Counted from the first letter of the stretch, positions 7,240 to 16,983 are shown. The stretch is DNA of 64,000 bases from Oscillospiraceae bacterium (GCA_015067565.1 SVMF01000009.1:1-64000); one strand, 5' to 3'. Translations and numbers: made by a program. The notes: a model not told the origin generated them from the letters alone.

Positions 7240-8517
7240 ATGTATAAGCACAGACGACTGATTATCAGCCTGATTGCTGGCGCCCTGGTTTTTAGCTTGG
7301 TGCTCGGTTTGATCGCAATGGTTGCCAACGCAGCAAAATCAGACGAGATCCAGGGTGAGATCGATGAGCTCGAGGAAGAGGCTGAGAGTCTGGCTGCAGA
7401 GCGTGAGCTTTTGGGTCAGGAAATTGAGAAGACCAATGATGAAATGCTCGATATCGCCAATCAGAAGGCGCAGGTAGACAAGGAGGTCGAGCTGCTCAAG
7501 CAGGAAATCACCAATGTCAACGAGCAGGTCCACCAGTACAACCTTCTCATTGCCGAAAAGCAGTCCCAACTCACGATGATTGAGCAGGAGCAGGCGACCC
7601 TTTTGACCAACTATAAGACGCGAATCCGCGCCATTCAGGAGCATGGTGAGATCTCCTATCTTTCCGCCTTGCTCAATGCTGAGAGCTTTTCTGATATGCT
7701 TCTTTACCGTGTGATGATCGACGAGATCTCCAAGGCGGACGAGAAGATGATGTCTGAGCTGCGCCGCAAGGCACTCGATGTTCTAAGCACGAAGGAAGAG
7801 CTTGACAATCAGCGTGGCCTGCTGGAGGATAAGATCCGTGAGCTCCGTGCCGATGAAGAGCTTTTGGCCGAGAAACGTGCACAATCCGATGAGCTTTTGG
7901 CAGAACTGTATGTTCTGTGCGCCGAGCTTCTGAAGGACGACGAGAAGTATGAGGCTCTGGAAGCAGAGCTCAGCGAGCAGATCGCACTGAAGGAAGTGGA
8001 ATATCAGAAGGCGAAGCAGGAAGAATACGAGGCTTGGCTTGCACAGCAGAACCAGAATAATAATAACAACAATAATAACAATAATAACAACAATAATGGC
8101 AGCAGCGGGTCCTCATCTCCTTCTAACGTGTATTTTATGTATCCGCTGGCTTATTATGGTGTTGTAACGAGCGCCTACGGCTACCGCGTACATCCGATCA
8201 CCGGCAACTACACCTTCCATAATGGCGTGGATCTGGCTGTCAGTCAGGGAACTCCGATTTACGCGTCAAGAAGTGGCTATGTCACCACGGCAGAGTATAA
8301 CTATGCTTGGGGCTACTATGTTACCATCAACCATATGGATGGCTTCTCAACGCTGTATGCACATATGACGCATTTTATCGTAAGTCCCGGACAGTATGTC
8401 GAACAGGGACAGACCATCGGCTATGTTGGCTCTACGGGCTATTCTACCGGACCGCATCTTCATTTTACGATTTATTATAACGGTTCTACGGTAAATCCGA
8501 TGGAGTATATTGGCTGA
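7240..8517 (+). CDS. EnvC/PcsB-like M23 peptidoglycan hydrolase
   Basis: Secreted murein hydrolase, 425 residues. A signal peptide or anchor (about 8-30) is followed by a long heptad-rich coiled coil (about 35-270). Then comes a pure asparagine tract (about 272-286), a Gly/Ser spacer and a C-terminal M23 LytM domain. Metal ligands are visible in HNGVDLA (HxxxD) and HLHF (HxH). The order coiled coil plus M23 directly behind ftsEX is that of proteins activated by FtsEX, so this is probably the hydrolase under its control. AAAGGAGG precedes the ATG. Confidence 0.92.
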   Translation: MYKHRRLIISLIAGALVFSLVLGLIAMVANAAKSDEIQGEIDELEEEAESLAAERELLGQEIEKTNDEMLDIANQKAQVDKEVELLKQEITNVNEQVHQYNLLIAEKQSQLTMIEQEQATLLTNYKTRIRAIQEHGEISYLSALLNAESFSDMLLYRVMIDEISKADEKMMSELRRKALDVLSTKEELDNQRGLLEDKIRELRADEELLAEKRAQSDELLAELYVLCAELLKDDEKYEALEAELSEQIALKEVEYQKAKQEEYEAWLAQQNQNNNNNNNNNNNNNNGSSGSSSPSNVYFMYPLAYYGVVTSAYGYRVHPITGNYTFHNGVDLAVSQGTPIYASRSGYVTTAEYNYAWGYYVTINHMDGFSTLYAHMTHFIVSPGQYVEQGQTIGYVGSTGYSTGPHLHFTIYYNGSTVNPMEYIG

Positions 8518-8523
8518 TCATTT

Positions 8524-8556
8524 CCCAGAGCTGCTACTGCGGCTCTGGGTAAACGA
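8524..8556 (+). terminator. Hairpin between M23 hydrolase and S41 protease
   Basis: CCCAGAGC pairs with GCTCTGGG, followed after a short gap by TTTTTT. It could stop or reduce transcription into the downstream protease gene. Confidence 0.5.
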
Positions 8557-8580
8557 TTTTTTGTAAGGGAGTTGACTTGA

Positions 8581-9771
8581 TTGAAAAAGATGTGTAGATT
8601 GACGGCTTTTGTGCTTGTGTTTGCGATTTCACTTTCCCTGAGCGGCTGTATGCTGCTTGAGGGCGAGCGTGAAACAATTGAGGTTCCGCCAATTGCGCGC
8701 TCTGACGTTGCCTACCAGAAGAAGGTTAACGAGATCCTTTCCATCATGGATAAGTACTATATAGATGGCTATGATACCAAAGAGCTTGACGATTATTTGG
8801 CAAGAGCTGCCGTTGAGGCCTCAGGCGACCGCTGGAGCGTTTATATGACTGCAGAGGAATATGCAAAGAGCATTGAGGAGGACAACAATGCCTATGTCGG
8901 CATCGGTGTCACGGTGCAGCGCTTAGAAGACGAGAGTGGTTATATCATCACGGAAGTCAATAAGAACGGCTCTGCGAGAGAAGCGGGCGTCAAGGTCAAT
9001 GATAAGATTGTCTCGGTTGAGGGCGAGTCTGCCTCCAAGCTGGATATGGACGGCCTGAGTAAGGCCATTCGCGGCGAAGAGGGCACGACGGTTCAAATCA
9101 CCGTCCAAAGAGGAGAGGAACTGATCGATTTAACGATCACCCGTAAGACGATCCAGATCGAAGTGCTGACCTATATGCTGCTTGAGGGCTCCGTCGGCTA
9201 TATCAAGCTGGCGCAGTTTACCCACGATACCGCAAATATGACCATCAAGGCCGTTGAGGAATTGAAAAAGCAGGGCGCAACAAGTCTTGTGTTCGATATG
9301 CGTTACAATCCGGGTGGCTTCAAGAGCGAGCTTGTCGAGCTGCTGGATTACCTGCTGCCGAAGGGCCCACTGTTCCGCTCTGTGGACTATAACGGCAAGG
9401 AAGAGGTGGATCACTCGGATTCTGATTGCCTGGAGATGCCAATGGCGGTCTTAATTAACAAGGACAGCTATTCTGCTGCCGAGTTCTTTGCAGCTGCGCT
9501 GCAGGAATATGATTGGGCAACGGTCGTTGGCACAAAGACGACCGGCAAGGCAAACTATCAGGAGACATTCAAGCTTTCTGATGGCTCGGCCATCCGCATT
9601 TCCACTGGTCACTATCAGACCCCAAACGGTGTGAGCCTCGAGGGCGTGGGTGTGACGCCTGATGTGATCGTAGAGGTCGACGAGGAAACTTATTACGCAA
9701 TTTACAACGGAGAGCTTGCGCCGAAGCTGGATGAGCAGTTGCAGGCAGCAATTTCTGCGGTAAAAAAATAA
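8581..9771 (+). CDS. S41 carboxy-terminal processing protease, lipoprotein
   Basis: 396 residues. A lipoprotein signal ends in LSLSGC, so the protein is probably tethered outside the membrane. A PDZ domain (about 95-185: YVGIGVTV ... GSAREAGVKVNDKIVSVEG) precedes the S41 catalytic domain. The Ser is in SYSAAEFFAAAL and the Lys in TKTTGKANYQ, the usual CtpA dyad. The TTG at 8581 is chosen because AGGGAG lies nine bases upstream and it supplies the Lys-Lys head of the signal peptide. The substrate is unknown; the context suggests cell-envelope turnover. Confidence 0.9.
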   Translation: MKKMCRLTAFVLVFAISLSLSGCMLLEGERETIEVPPIARSDVAYQKKVNEILSIMDKYYIDGYDTKELDDYLARAAVEASGDRWSVYMTAEEYAKSIEEDNNAYVGIGVTVQRLEDESGYIITEVNKNGSAREAGVKVNDKIVSVEGESASKLDMDGLSKAIRGEEGTTVQITVQRGEELIDLTITRKTIQIEVLTYMLLEGSVGYIKLAQFTHDTANMTIKAVEELKKQGATSLVFDMRYNPGGFKSELVELLDYLLPKGPLFRSVDYNGKEEVDHSDSDCLEMPMAVLINKDSYSAAEFFAAALQEYDWATVVGTKTTGKANYQETFKLSDGSAIRISTGHYQTPNGVSLEGVGVTPDVIVEVDEETYYAIYNGELAPKLDEQLQAAISAVKK

Positions 9772-9777
9772 TAGGAC

Positions 9778-9806
9778 TTGACAGAATCGAGTCAGTTCAT
9801 TATAAT
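9778..9806 (+). promoter_or_regulatory. Promoter of greA-lysS
   Basis: Consensus TTGACA, 17 bases, TATAAT, ending about 33 bases before the greA ATG. Confidence 0.88.
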
Positions 9807-9838
9807 ATTGTGCACAAAATTGTTTTGGAGGGAATACC

Positions 9839-10318
9839 ATGGCGAAAGAATTTAAGCTGACAAGAGCCCGTTTGAAGGAGCTCGAGCAGGAGCTTAATTA
9901 CCTGAAGACCACGCGTGAAAAAGAGGTTGCCGAGCTGATCAAGGAGGCTCGTTCCTTTGGAGACCTGTCCGAGAACAGTGAATATGATGAAGCAAAAAAT
10001 GAGCAGGCCAAGCTTTACGGCCGCATTGCCGAGATCGAGAACATTCTCTCTCATGCTGTCGTTTTTGACGAGACGGCAGAGGAGGACATGGTGGGTGTCG
10101 TCGGCCTGGGCTGTACGGTCAAAGTTCGTGATCTGGAGTTTGACGAGTGCGATGTCTATGTCATCGTCGGCTCTCAGGAGGCCAACCCCATGGAGGCGAG
10201 AATCTCTGACGATTCTCCGTTTGGCAAGGCCATGCTCGGCAAGCGTATCGGCGATGTTGTTGAGTATGAAGCGCCCGTCGGCACGATCCGTTTTGAAATT
10301 CTCGCAGTAGAGAGATAA
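9839..10318 (+). CDS. greA: Transcription elongation factor GreA
   Basis: Stimulates transcript cleavage in backtracked RNA polymerase. 159 residues: an N-terminal coiled coil (about 1-75, with acidic tip [14 protein letters not shown]) and a C-terminal FKBP-like domain ending [15 protein letters not shown]. The length is typical. GGAGGG precedes the ATG. It is the first gene of a two-gene operon with lysS, 11 bases apart. Confidence 0.95.
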   Translation: MAKEFKLTRARLKELEQELNYLKTTREKEVAELIKEARSFGDLSENSEYDEAKNEQAKLYGRIAEIENILSHAVVFDETAEEDMVGVVGLGCTVKVRDLEFDECDVYVIVGSQEANPMEARISDDSPFGKAMLGKRIGDVVEYEAPVGTIRFEILAVER

Positions 10319-10329
10319 TTGGAGGGAAT

Positions 10330-11823
10330 ATGGCAAAGTTTGTACCGCAGGAGGAGCTCTCTCTTCTTGATCAGGTGAAGATCCGCAGAGAGAAGCTGGC
10401 ACAGCTGCAAAGCGAAGGCAAGGATCCGTTCGTTCAGACTAAATTTGCTTTCAACAGCAACAGCGCTGAGATCCGTGATCATTTTGAAGAAATGGAAGGA
10501 AAGAATGTCTCCATTTCAGGCCGTCTGATGTCGAAAAGAGGCATGGGCAAGGTTATGTTCTGCGATCTGCAGGATCAGCAGGGCCGCATTCAGCTCTACT
10601 TGAAGTTTGACGAGATGAGCGGGGAGAATTTTGAATCTTGCAGAAAGCTCGACATCGGCGATATTGTCGGTGTGCACGGCGATGTTTTCCGCACCCAGAG
10701 AGGAGAGATCTCAGTCAGAGCGCATGAGGTCGTTCTGCTGTCGAAGGCGCTCCTGCCACTGCCAGATAAGCACCACGGACTGACGAACGTCGAGACCCGC
10801 TTCCGCCAGCGCTATGTCGACCTCATTGTGAATCCTGAGGTTCGTCGTAACTTTGAGATCCGCTCAAAGTTCATCTCTCATGTACGTAAATATCTTGACA
10901 ACCGTGGCTATATGGAGGTCGAAACGCCCGTCCTCAACACCATCTCCGGCGGTGCAACGGCTCGCCCCTTTATCACTCACCACAACACCCTCGGCATCGA
11001 TATGTTCCTGCGTATTGCAACCGAGCTGAATCTTAAGCGCCTGATTGTCGGTGGAATCGACCGCGTCTATGAGATCGGCCGCATCTTCCGCAATGAGGGC
11101 ATGGATCCCCGTCATAACCCCGAGTTTACCACCGTGGAGCTCTATGAGGCTTATGCGGACTTCAATGATATGATGGATCTGTTTGAGGAGCTTCTGTCCT
11201 CTGCAGCCATGGATATTCTCGGCACCTACCAGCTTGAGTGGATGGGTTATCAGCTTGACCTTACGCCCGGCTGGAAGCGCATGACCATGGCGGAGGCTGT
11301 TAAGGAGCACCTTGGTATCGACTTTATGGCTGTCAACACAGACGAAGAGGCAGAAGAACTAGCCCGCAGTGTCGGTGTTGAGCTTGGCAATGATAAGGAC
11401 CATACTTGGGGCAACTTCCTGTATGAGTGCTTCGACCGCCATGTTGAAGAGAAGCTCATTCAGCCGACCTTCATTACCATGCATCCTGTCGATGTCTCTC
11501 CGCTGGCAAAGCGCAGCCCGTCCGATCCTCGCCTGACCGAGCGTTTCGAGCTGTTCATCTGTCACAGCGAGATGGGCAATGCCTTCTCTGAGCTCAACGA
11601 TCCGATCGATCAGAAGGAGCGCTTTAAAAAGCAGGTAGAGATGCGCGAGAAGGGCGACCAGGAGGCCGGTATGATGGACGACGACTTCATCAACGCTCTT
11701 GAGTACGGTATGCCTCCGACAGGTGGTCTGGGTATCGGCATCGACCGATGTGTCATGCTGCTGACCAACAACTCTACCATCCGCGAGGTCATTCTGTTCC
11801 CCACAATGAAACCTTTGGACTAA
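10330..11823 (+). CDS. lysS: Lysyl-tRNA synthetase, class II
   Basis: 497 residues. An N-terminal OB-fold anticodon-binding domain (about 55-170) precedes a class II catalytic core. Motif 2 appears as [17 protein letters not shown] and motif 3 as [14 protein letters not shown], ending FPTMKPLD, as in bacterial LysS. No T-box or other leader is seen. The gene ends at the boundary of an AT-richer accessory segment. Confidence 0.96.
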   Translation: MAKFVPQEELSLLDQVKIRREKLAQLQSEGKDPFVQTKFAFNSNSAEIRDHFEEMEGKNVSISGRLMSKRGMGKVMFCDLQDQQGRIQLYLKFDEMSGENFESCRKLDIGDIVGVHGDVFRTQRGEISVRAHEVVLLSKALLPLPDKHHGLTNVETRFRQRYVDLIVNPEVRRNFEIRSKFISHVRKYLDNRGYMEVETPVLNTISGGATARPFITHHNTLGIDMFLRIATELNLKRLIVGGIDRVYEIGRIFRNEGMDPRHNPEFTTVELYEAYADFNDMMDLFEELLSSAAMDILGTYQLEWMGYQLDLTPGWKRMTMAEAVKEHLGIDFMAVNTDEEAEELARSVGVELGNDKDHTWGNFLYECFDRHVEEKLIQPTFITMHPVDVSPLAKRSPSDPRLTERFELFICHSEMGNAFSELNDPIDQKERFKKQVEMREKGDQEAGMMDDDFINALEYGMPPTGGLGIGIDRCVMLLTNNSTIREVILFPTMKPLD

Positions 11824-11945
11824 TAAAGTTCAAATAAACCCAGTAGTTTTGAGGGTTTGTGGTGGTTTATATCTTCGAAAAGCCACGCCACTACGCCAAC
11901 TACTACGCCAATTTTTACAACATTTGTAGAAAAGAACCCCGATTT

Positions 11946-11992
11946 AAACTGCTGCGAGTTTGGACTTACAAATTTGCAGCAGTTTTCTATTT
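11946..11992 (+). terminator. Intrinsic terminator downstream of lysS
   Basis: AAACTGCTGC pairs with GCAGCAGTTT, followed by TCTATTT. It lies 120 bases past the lysS stop and before the accessory genes. Confidence 0.6.
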
Positions 11993-12038
11993 AATGCAAT
12001 AAAAAATATGTGTTATAAAGCATGAAGGATGTGATTGT

Positions 12039-12851
12039 GTGCGTTTGGCAAAACGAAGTTCCTATGTTACTCTGTTTTTTACAGTATTAAGTTTTTTGGG
12101 AATAGTGTTTTTTAGAGATTCTAATTTGTTTATGTATGATATTTCGCTGGCACTGTTTGGGAGTTCATTGTTGGCGTTTATTATTGCTTTTTTAGAATAC
12201 TTTTCTCAGAAAAAAGAAAAATTAAGTTGTTTTTATAATTCCGCATACACTTTGTCCGAAGAATTAGCTAAACTTTACTATTATCATATTGATGGCAACC
12301 GAAAAGAAGTAATAGAAAGAGTTGAAGAGAATTATCCGGACATATTAATGACTGATTACCAATTTCTGCAAGATGATAAAGACTTATCGCACTGCATAGA
12401 TAAGCTTATTGTAGGTGTGCTCAGCAAAGAACCTATGTATGCAATGGATACTAATGACATTTTAATTGCATCAGGCGGTACGGCTGGTTATTGTGCGGTA
12501 AGCAAAAAAGATGCCAGTCCGTATGCTCTTGAATATATCCAAGCATGGCTTTCAAATTCAATTACCGAAAGAATTCTTGAAATTGTTGGAAGTGATTTTG
12601 AAGGGGGCTTTATTGCACGTGGTACTTTTGTTTTGTCAACATTACCTTTTGTAGAATTAGACTTTAATGTTCCTGAACAAAAGAAGATTTACGATAGAGT
12701 AGTTGCTGCAAGCAGAGAAATTTATGAAATTAACGATGGGCTTTCTAATCGTCCAGCAAAACGTGTAGCGACATTATTGCAAAAGCAGAAAGAAATTCTA
12801 ATTCAAGAAATTCAAGAATTGATTGAAAAAGTATATCGACTTGAATTTTAA
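12039..12851 (+). CDS. Two-TM protein of unknown function in the accessory segment
   Basis: 270 residues. Two hydrophobic helices at the N-terminus (about 9-27 and 33-52) are followed by a soluble, probably cytoplasmic, domain of about 210 residues. No family is recognised. The GTG start is supported by AAGGA nine bases upstream. Codons are much more AT-rich than in lysS. The layout (small membrane anchor plus cytosolic domain beside a DNA methyltransferase and a SIR2-like gene) is common among anti-phage membrane proteins, but a defence role is inference only. Confidence 0.6.
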   Translation: MRLAKRSSYVTLFFTVLSFLGIVFFRDSNLFMYDISLALFGSSLLAFIIAFLEYFSQKKEKLSCFYNSAYTLSEELAKLYYYHIDGNRKEVIERVEENYPDILMTDYQFLQDDKDLSHCIDKLIVGVLSKEPMYAMDTNDILIASGGTAGYCAVSKKDASPYALEYIQAWLSNSITERILEIVGSDFEGGFIARGTFVLSTLPFVELDFNVPEQKKIYDRVVAASREIYEINDGLSNRPAKRVATLLQKQKEILIQEIQELIEKVYRLEF

Positions 12852-12865
12852 GCGAGGTAAAAGTA

Positions 12866-14497
12866 ATGAGACTCAAAGAGGATAGTTCAGAACAAAAATT
12901 AAGAGGAGCATATTATACGCCATTGCAACTTGCAGATGCTATGGTGAACCTTTTTGCGTCCAATAACATTGCTACTGTTCTTGAACCGAGTTGTGGGGAT
13001 GGTGTGTTTCTGGACAGTCTTTGCCGATTGAATTTTATTAATCAGGTTAATGAAATCTCTGCGGTTGAGATTGAATCAGATGAAGCCCAAAAAGTTAGGC
13101 AAAGTTATCAGAATTATAACAATGTTAATGTTTATAATGAGGATTTTTTTGAATTCTATAAACGTGTAGTTGGAATGAATCAATATGACTTAATTTTAGG
13201 GAATCCCCCATATATCAGATACCAGTATCTAACCGAAACTCAGCGAAAGATTCAAGCAAACATACTGACCTCTAATGGTATGCGATCCAACAAACTCATT
13301 AATGCATGGGTTGCTTTCTTGGTTGCGTGTGTACAATTACTATCTAATAATGGGAAAATTGCGTTTGTTGTTCCAGCAGAAATTCTTCAAGTTGCCTATG
13401 CCGAAGATTTGAGATTGTTCCTTTCCAACGCTCTCGCAAAAATTACATTAATAACCTTTAAACAATTGGTTTTTCCTGACATAGAACAAGAGGTTGTCAT
13501 TTTTGTGGGAGAAAAAGGTCAAACAGAAAAAGGAATCCGCATTATTGAAGTTAATGATCTTGATGAGCTGTCTCGAATTGATCTGAGTCAAAATGGTTTT
13601 CAGAGGATGCAGCATGTAAAAGAAAAATGGACGAAATACTTTGTATCTTCTGATGAGATGGAGCTTATTCAAACAATTCGTTCTGATGAAAGGTTTGATA
13701 AGTTCTCAAATTATGGATTAATTAACATCGGAATAACAACCGGCAATAACAACTATTTCTCGGTCACTAATGATGTTGTGAAGGCCTATAATCTTGAAAA
13801 AGCAACACTACCTTTAATTGGACGTAGCTCGCACGCACACGGAATTTATTTTACACAAGATGATTGGATAAAAAATAAGAATAGCGGGAAAAGAGCTATG
13901 CTTGTTAATTTCCCAGACTATTCATATGACAGATATCCTATCGGGTGGAGAGATTATATTGCTTTTGGAGAATCCACAGGAGAACACAAAGGATATAAGT
14001 GTTCTATTAGGGACAGATGGTACATAGTCCCCTCGGTATGGATTCCAGACGCATTTTTCCTACGAAGAAATAACCTATACCCTAAATTTGTGTTAAATAA
14101 ATGCAATGCTGTAACTACAGATACTATGCACAGAATGAAGTTCAACGAGGGTGTGGATCCCGAAAACGTACTTCTTGCGTACTATAATAGCATTTCATTT
14201 GCTTTCACAGAAATTTGCGGAAGAAGTTACGGCGGCGGTGTTCTTGAAATACTTCCTGGGGAAATGGGCAATATTGTTTTGCCCAAAATTGAGACGATTG
14301 ACCCTAATGTTCGTGCTCATATGCTCGAAAGAATAGATAATATCATTAGGAATGACGAAGATATCGAAGCAGCACTGGATATTGTGGATAGAGAATTATT
14401 AATCAATATTTTGGGAATTGATCCGCAGTGGTGTGTCCAGTGTCGTACTATATGGAAAAAAATGCAAAACAGAAGACTAAGTAGAGGATCAAATTAA
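12866..14497 (+). CDS. Eco57I-class adenine-specific DNA methyltransferase
   Basis: 543 residues. The N-terminal segment LRGAYYTPLQLADAMVNLF and LEPSCGDGVFLDSL form the SAM-binding motif X/I region. NPPYIRYQYL (motif IV, NPPY) marks an N6-adenine methyltransferase. The second half is a putative target-recognition domain (about 270-480), with PLIGRSSHAHGIYF. This is the Eco57I/TaqI layout. No restriction endonuclease is intact beside it; the next gene is a SIR2-like fragment, so it may be the surviving part of a restriction-modification or related defence system. AT-rich codon use suggests transfer. Confidence 0.87.
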   Translation: MRLKEDSSEQKLRGAYYTPLQLADAMVNLFASNNIATVLEPSCGDGVFLDSLCRLNFINQVNEISAVEIESDEAQKVRQSYQNYNNVNVYNEDFFEFYKRVVGMNQYDLILGNPPYIRYQYLTETQRKIQANILTSNGMRSNKLINAWVAFLVACVQLLSNNGKIAFVVPAEILQVAYAEDLRLFLSNALAKITLITFKQLVFPDIEQEVVIFVGEKGQTEKGIRIIEVNDLDELSRIDLSQNGFQRMQHVKEKWTKYFVSSDEMELIQTIRSDERFDKFSNYGLINIGITTGNNNYFSVTNDVVKAYNLEKATLPLIGRSSHAHGIYFTQDDWIKNKNSGKRAMLVNFPDYSYDRYPIGWRDYIAFGESTGEHKGYKCSIRDRWYIVPSVWIPDAFFLRRNNLYPKFVLNKCNAVTTDTMHRMKFNEGVDPENVLLAYYNSISFAFTEICGRSYGGGVLEILPGEMGNIVLPKIETIDPNVRAHMLERIDNIIRNDEDIEAALDIVDRELLINILGIDPQWCVQCRTIWKKMQNRRLSRGSN

Positions 14498-14518
14498 ATC
14501 AAATTGGAGGTGTAGTGT

Positions 14519-14890
14519 ATGGAGTGGAGTGGCTGCATTAAAATGATGCAGGGATATTTGGAGAATAGCCCACTAATCATTCTTGGCTCAGGTGCTTCTA
14601 TGCCATATGGCCTTCCCTCTATGGGAGCCTTGGCAGATAAAATAAAAGAAGATCCCACAGTTATCTCCGATGCGAAATATGATGATTTATGTTCTGCTAT
14701 TGATTCTCTCGGATTAGAGGGAGCCATTGACAGTGTAAAGCTATCGTCTGTTACATTAGATGCAATCCGGAAAGTAACTTGGAATAAAGTCAATGACTGT
14801 GATTTGAAATATTTTAACGATAATCCAACTTCTCCGCCCAATGCACTTGTAGAATTGCTGAATAAAGTAATTGCACCTACTCCCAACGCA
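14519..14890 (+). pseudogene. SIR2-like protein, N-terminal fragment
   Basis: The reading frame starts at an ATG with a strong TTGGAGGTG site. The product has LENSPLIILGSGASMPYGLP near residue 20, the nucleotide-binding start of SIR2-family domains that act as NAD-cleaving effectors in several phage-defence systems. Only about 120 residues remain. The frame then enters TetR coding DNA out of register and stops at 14909-14911. Most of the SIR2 domain and any C-terminal sensor are missing, so it is very unlikely to be functional. Confidence 0.75.
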
Positions 14891-15326
14891 GCCGGTGTTC
14901 TCCAACTTTGACACGATGGATGAACTACGTATTGCCGTTGTAGAAAAAGCGGACTTATTGTGTCAGGAATACATGCAGCGAGAAGTCGAAGGTGGAGAGT
15001 TTCCTCCTTATAAGGCAAACGGTATGGCTTACATACGATTTGCCAAAGAAGATAAAGAACTGTTCAAGCTTCTTTACATGCGTGACCGTTCGAGCGAATC
15101 AATTCCCGAAACTACGGAGCAAACTGACAAAATAGAGTCGATTGTCCATGATAATACGGGACTTAGCGGGACAGATGCAAAGCTGTTCCATCTTGAGATG
15201 TGGGCGTATGTTCACGGGATTGCCACCATGTTTGCAACCGGCTTTTTTGATCTCGATTGGGAACTTGTGAGCCGTATGCTCACGGATTCCTATCAGGGAC
15301 TTAGGAAACAATATGGAATGGAGTGA
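14880..15326 (+). pseudogene. TetR-family regulator lacking its DNA-binding domain
   Basis: The frame contains TQPVFSNFDTMDEL, which in this TetR group normally sits at the end of the helix-turn-helix domain. It continues through an intact ligand-binding domain to GLRKQYGME. Everything upstream has been replaced by the SIR2-like fragment; the join lies between about 14870 and 14888. A TTG at 14871 could still start translation, but the product would not bind DNA. It sits seven bases before the ABC ATPase gene it presumably once controlled. Confidence 0.8.
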
Positions 15327-15332
15327 TAAATA

Positions 15333-16061
15333 ATGGATGCTATCCGAATGGAAGGTTTAACCAAAAAATATAAAGATTTGATTGCGGTTGACAACCTTAG
15401 CCTTACTGTTCGCAAAGGAGAACTGTTTTCTCTGCTTGGGGTAAACGGTGCGGGTAAGACTACCACCATTAAAATGCTCTCGTGCCTTACACAACCAACC
15501 AGCGGAGACGCCTTTCTTAACGGAAAAAGCATTTGCAAAGATGCTGCCGCCGTGAAATCACTTATAGCTGTTTCTCCGCAGGAAACTGCGGTTGCACCCG
15601 GACTTTCGGTTCGGGAGAATCTTGAACTGATGTGCGGTGTTCACAGCTTTACAAAGGACAAGCAAAAAGCGAAAATTTCAGAGCTGACAGAGCTGCTCGG
15701 ATTGGAATCTGTTATCAAGAAAAAGGCAGGCAAACTGTCCGGAGGCTGGCAACGTAGACTGAGCATTGCTATGGCACTGATCAGCGAACCGGAGATATTG
15801 TTCCTTGACGAACCGACGCTTGGCCTTGATGTGCTTGCCAGAAGCGATTTGTGGGAGTTGATACGTTCTCTAAAAGGGAAGGTTACCATTATTCTGACAA
15901 CGCACTATATGGAAGAGGCAGAAGCTTTGTCTGACCGTATCGCTATTATGAAAGACGGCAAGCTCCTTGAATGCGATCCCGCTGACAAGATTAAGGAAAC
16001 AGCGGGCGCGGATAATTTCGAGCAAGCGTTTATTCGCATTGTTAAGGGGGTGGCAAAATGA
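15333..16061 (+). CDS. ABC transporter ATP-binding protein (ABC-2 exporter)
   Basis: 242 residues with Walker A GVNGAGKTTTIK (about 35-46), signature LSGGWQRRLSIAMAL and Walker B ILFLDEPTLGLD, then THYMEEAEALSDR with the H-loop. It is a DrrA-type ATPase of ABC-2 drug/antibiotic exporters. The stop overlaps the permease start by four bases. The truncated TetR upstream implies loss of local repression. Confidence 0.9.
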   Translation: MDAIRMEGLTKKYKDLIAVDNLSLTVRKGELFSLLGVNGAGKTTTIKMLSCLTQPTSGDAFLNGKSICKDAAAVKSLIAVSPQETAVAPGLSVRENLELMCGVHSFTKDKQKAKISELTELLGLESVIKKKAGKLSGGWQRRLSIAMALISEPEILFLDEPTLGLDVLARSDLWELIRSLKGKVTIILTTHYMEEAEALSDRIAIMKDGKLLECDPADKIKETAGADNFEQAFIRIVKGVAK

Positions 16062-16789
16062 GAATGCTCGCTTTTGCAAACAGAAATACGAAAGAAATAT
16101 TACGAGAACCGCTGACTCTTTTCTTTGGACTCGGCTTTCCCATCGTCTTAATTTTGTTGTTAAGTGCGATACAAGCAAATATCCCCGTAGAGCTGTTTGA
16201 ATTGCAACACCTAACTCCGGGCATCACCGTTTTCGGTTTGGCATTTATGACTTTATTTTCGGCAACTATTATTGCAAAAGACAGAGGCAGTTCGCTTTTG
16301 CAGCGTTTGTATACAACACCGCTAACTCCAATAGACTTTATTCTTGGGTACACTTTGCCGATTATTCCGATTTCTGTCGCTCAATGCGCTATCTGCTATA
16401 TCGCCGCAATTGTTCTTGGGCTTGATATTATAGTTGGTATTTTATATGCTGTTGCATTTATTATTCCCGTATCCATTCTCTACATTGCTTTAGGTCTCCT
16501 TTGCGGAAGCGTATTGAACGATAAGCAGGTAGGCGGTATCTGTGGCGCGCTACTAACCAACCTTTCAGCGTGGATGTCAGGTGTTTGGTTTGATCTTGAC
16601 CTTGTAGGAGGTGCTTTTAAGAAAATTGCATATGTACTTCCGTTTGTTCACGCAGTAGAGATGGAACGGGCTGTGCTTGTAGGAGATTTTGCAGGGATTT
16701 TCCCTCATCTTTGGTGGGTACTTGGATATGCCGCGGTTCTGCTCATGTTGGCGGTGCTGCTGTTCTTGCGACAAATGAAGAAACAGTAA
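16058..16789 (+). CDS. ABC-2 family permease
   Basis: 243 residues with six hydrophobic helices, the ABC-2 membrane fold. The segment KDRGSSLLQRLYTTPL after helix 2 is typical of DrrB-like permeases. It pairs with the preceding ATPase; the substrate is unknown (drug or lipid export is plausible). Confidence 0.88.
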   Translation: MRMLAFANRNTKEILREPLTLFFGLGFPIVLILLLSAIQANIPVELFELQHLTPGITVFGLAFMTLFSATIIAKDRGSSLLQRLYTTPLTPIDFILGYTLPIIPISVAQCAICYIAAIVLGLDIIVGILYAVAFIIPVSILYIALGLLCGSVLNDKQVGGICGALLTNLSAWMSGVWFDLDLVGGAFKKIAYVLPFVHAVEMERAVLVGDFAGIFPHLWWVLGYAAVLLMLAVLLFLRQMKKQ

Positions 16790-16877
16790 TTATATAGTTT
16801 AGGGGATACGTATTTCATTGCTCACCAATGCAAATACCTGTGTATTTTTACGACAGATTTTATGACAAATGAAGAAA

Positions 16878-16919
16878 TGAAGCCCCCTATGACCGTAAAA
16901 AGTCGTAGGGAGGCTTCAT
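16878..16919. terminator. Bidirectional hairpin between convergent genes
   Basis: TGAAGCC...CCTATGA pairs imperfectly with TCGTAGG...GGCTTCA between the permease (plus) and the PAP2 gene (minus). T-tracts are weak. Confidence 0.5.
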
Positions 16920-16983
16920 ATTCTTATGAAAAATTGCCTGTACAATATTTCGTGCTTACCTGAACATGATATCAGTAACGGCT

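Noticed and set aside
8053..8097. AAT/AAC repeat as a possible CRISPR or phase-variable locus
   Set aside because: It is a coding asparagine linker. There are no spacers, and triplet changes would not switch the gene off.
11840..11900. ACTACGCCA repeats after lysS as an attachment site
   Set aside because: They are short, imperfect, and no second copy is seen at the other end of the accessory segment. A coding explanation (Thr/Pro tail) is equally good.
16801..16877. Intergenic stretch after the ABC permease as a small RNA
   Set aside because: No promoter or conserved fold is seen; only the terminator-like hairpin at 16878 is supportable.
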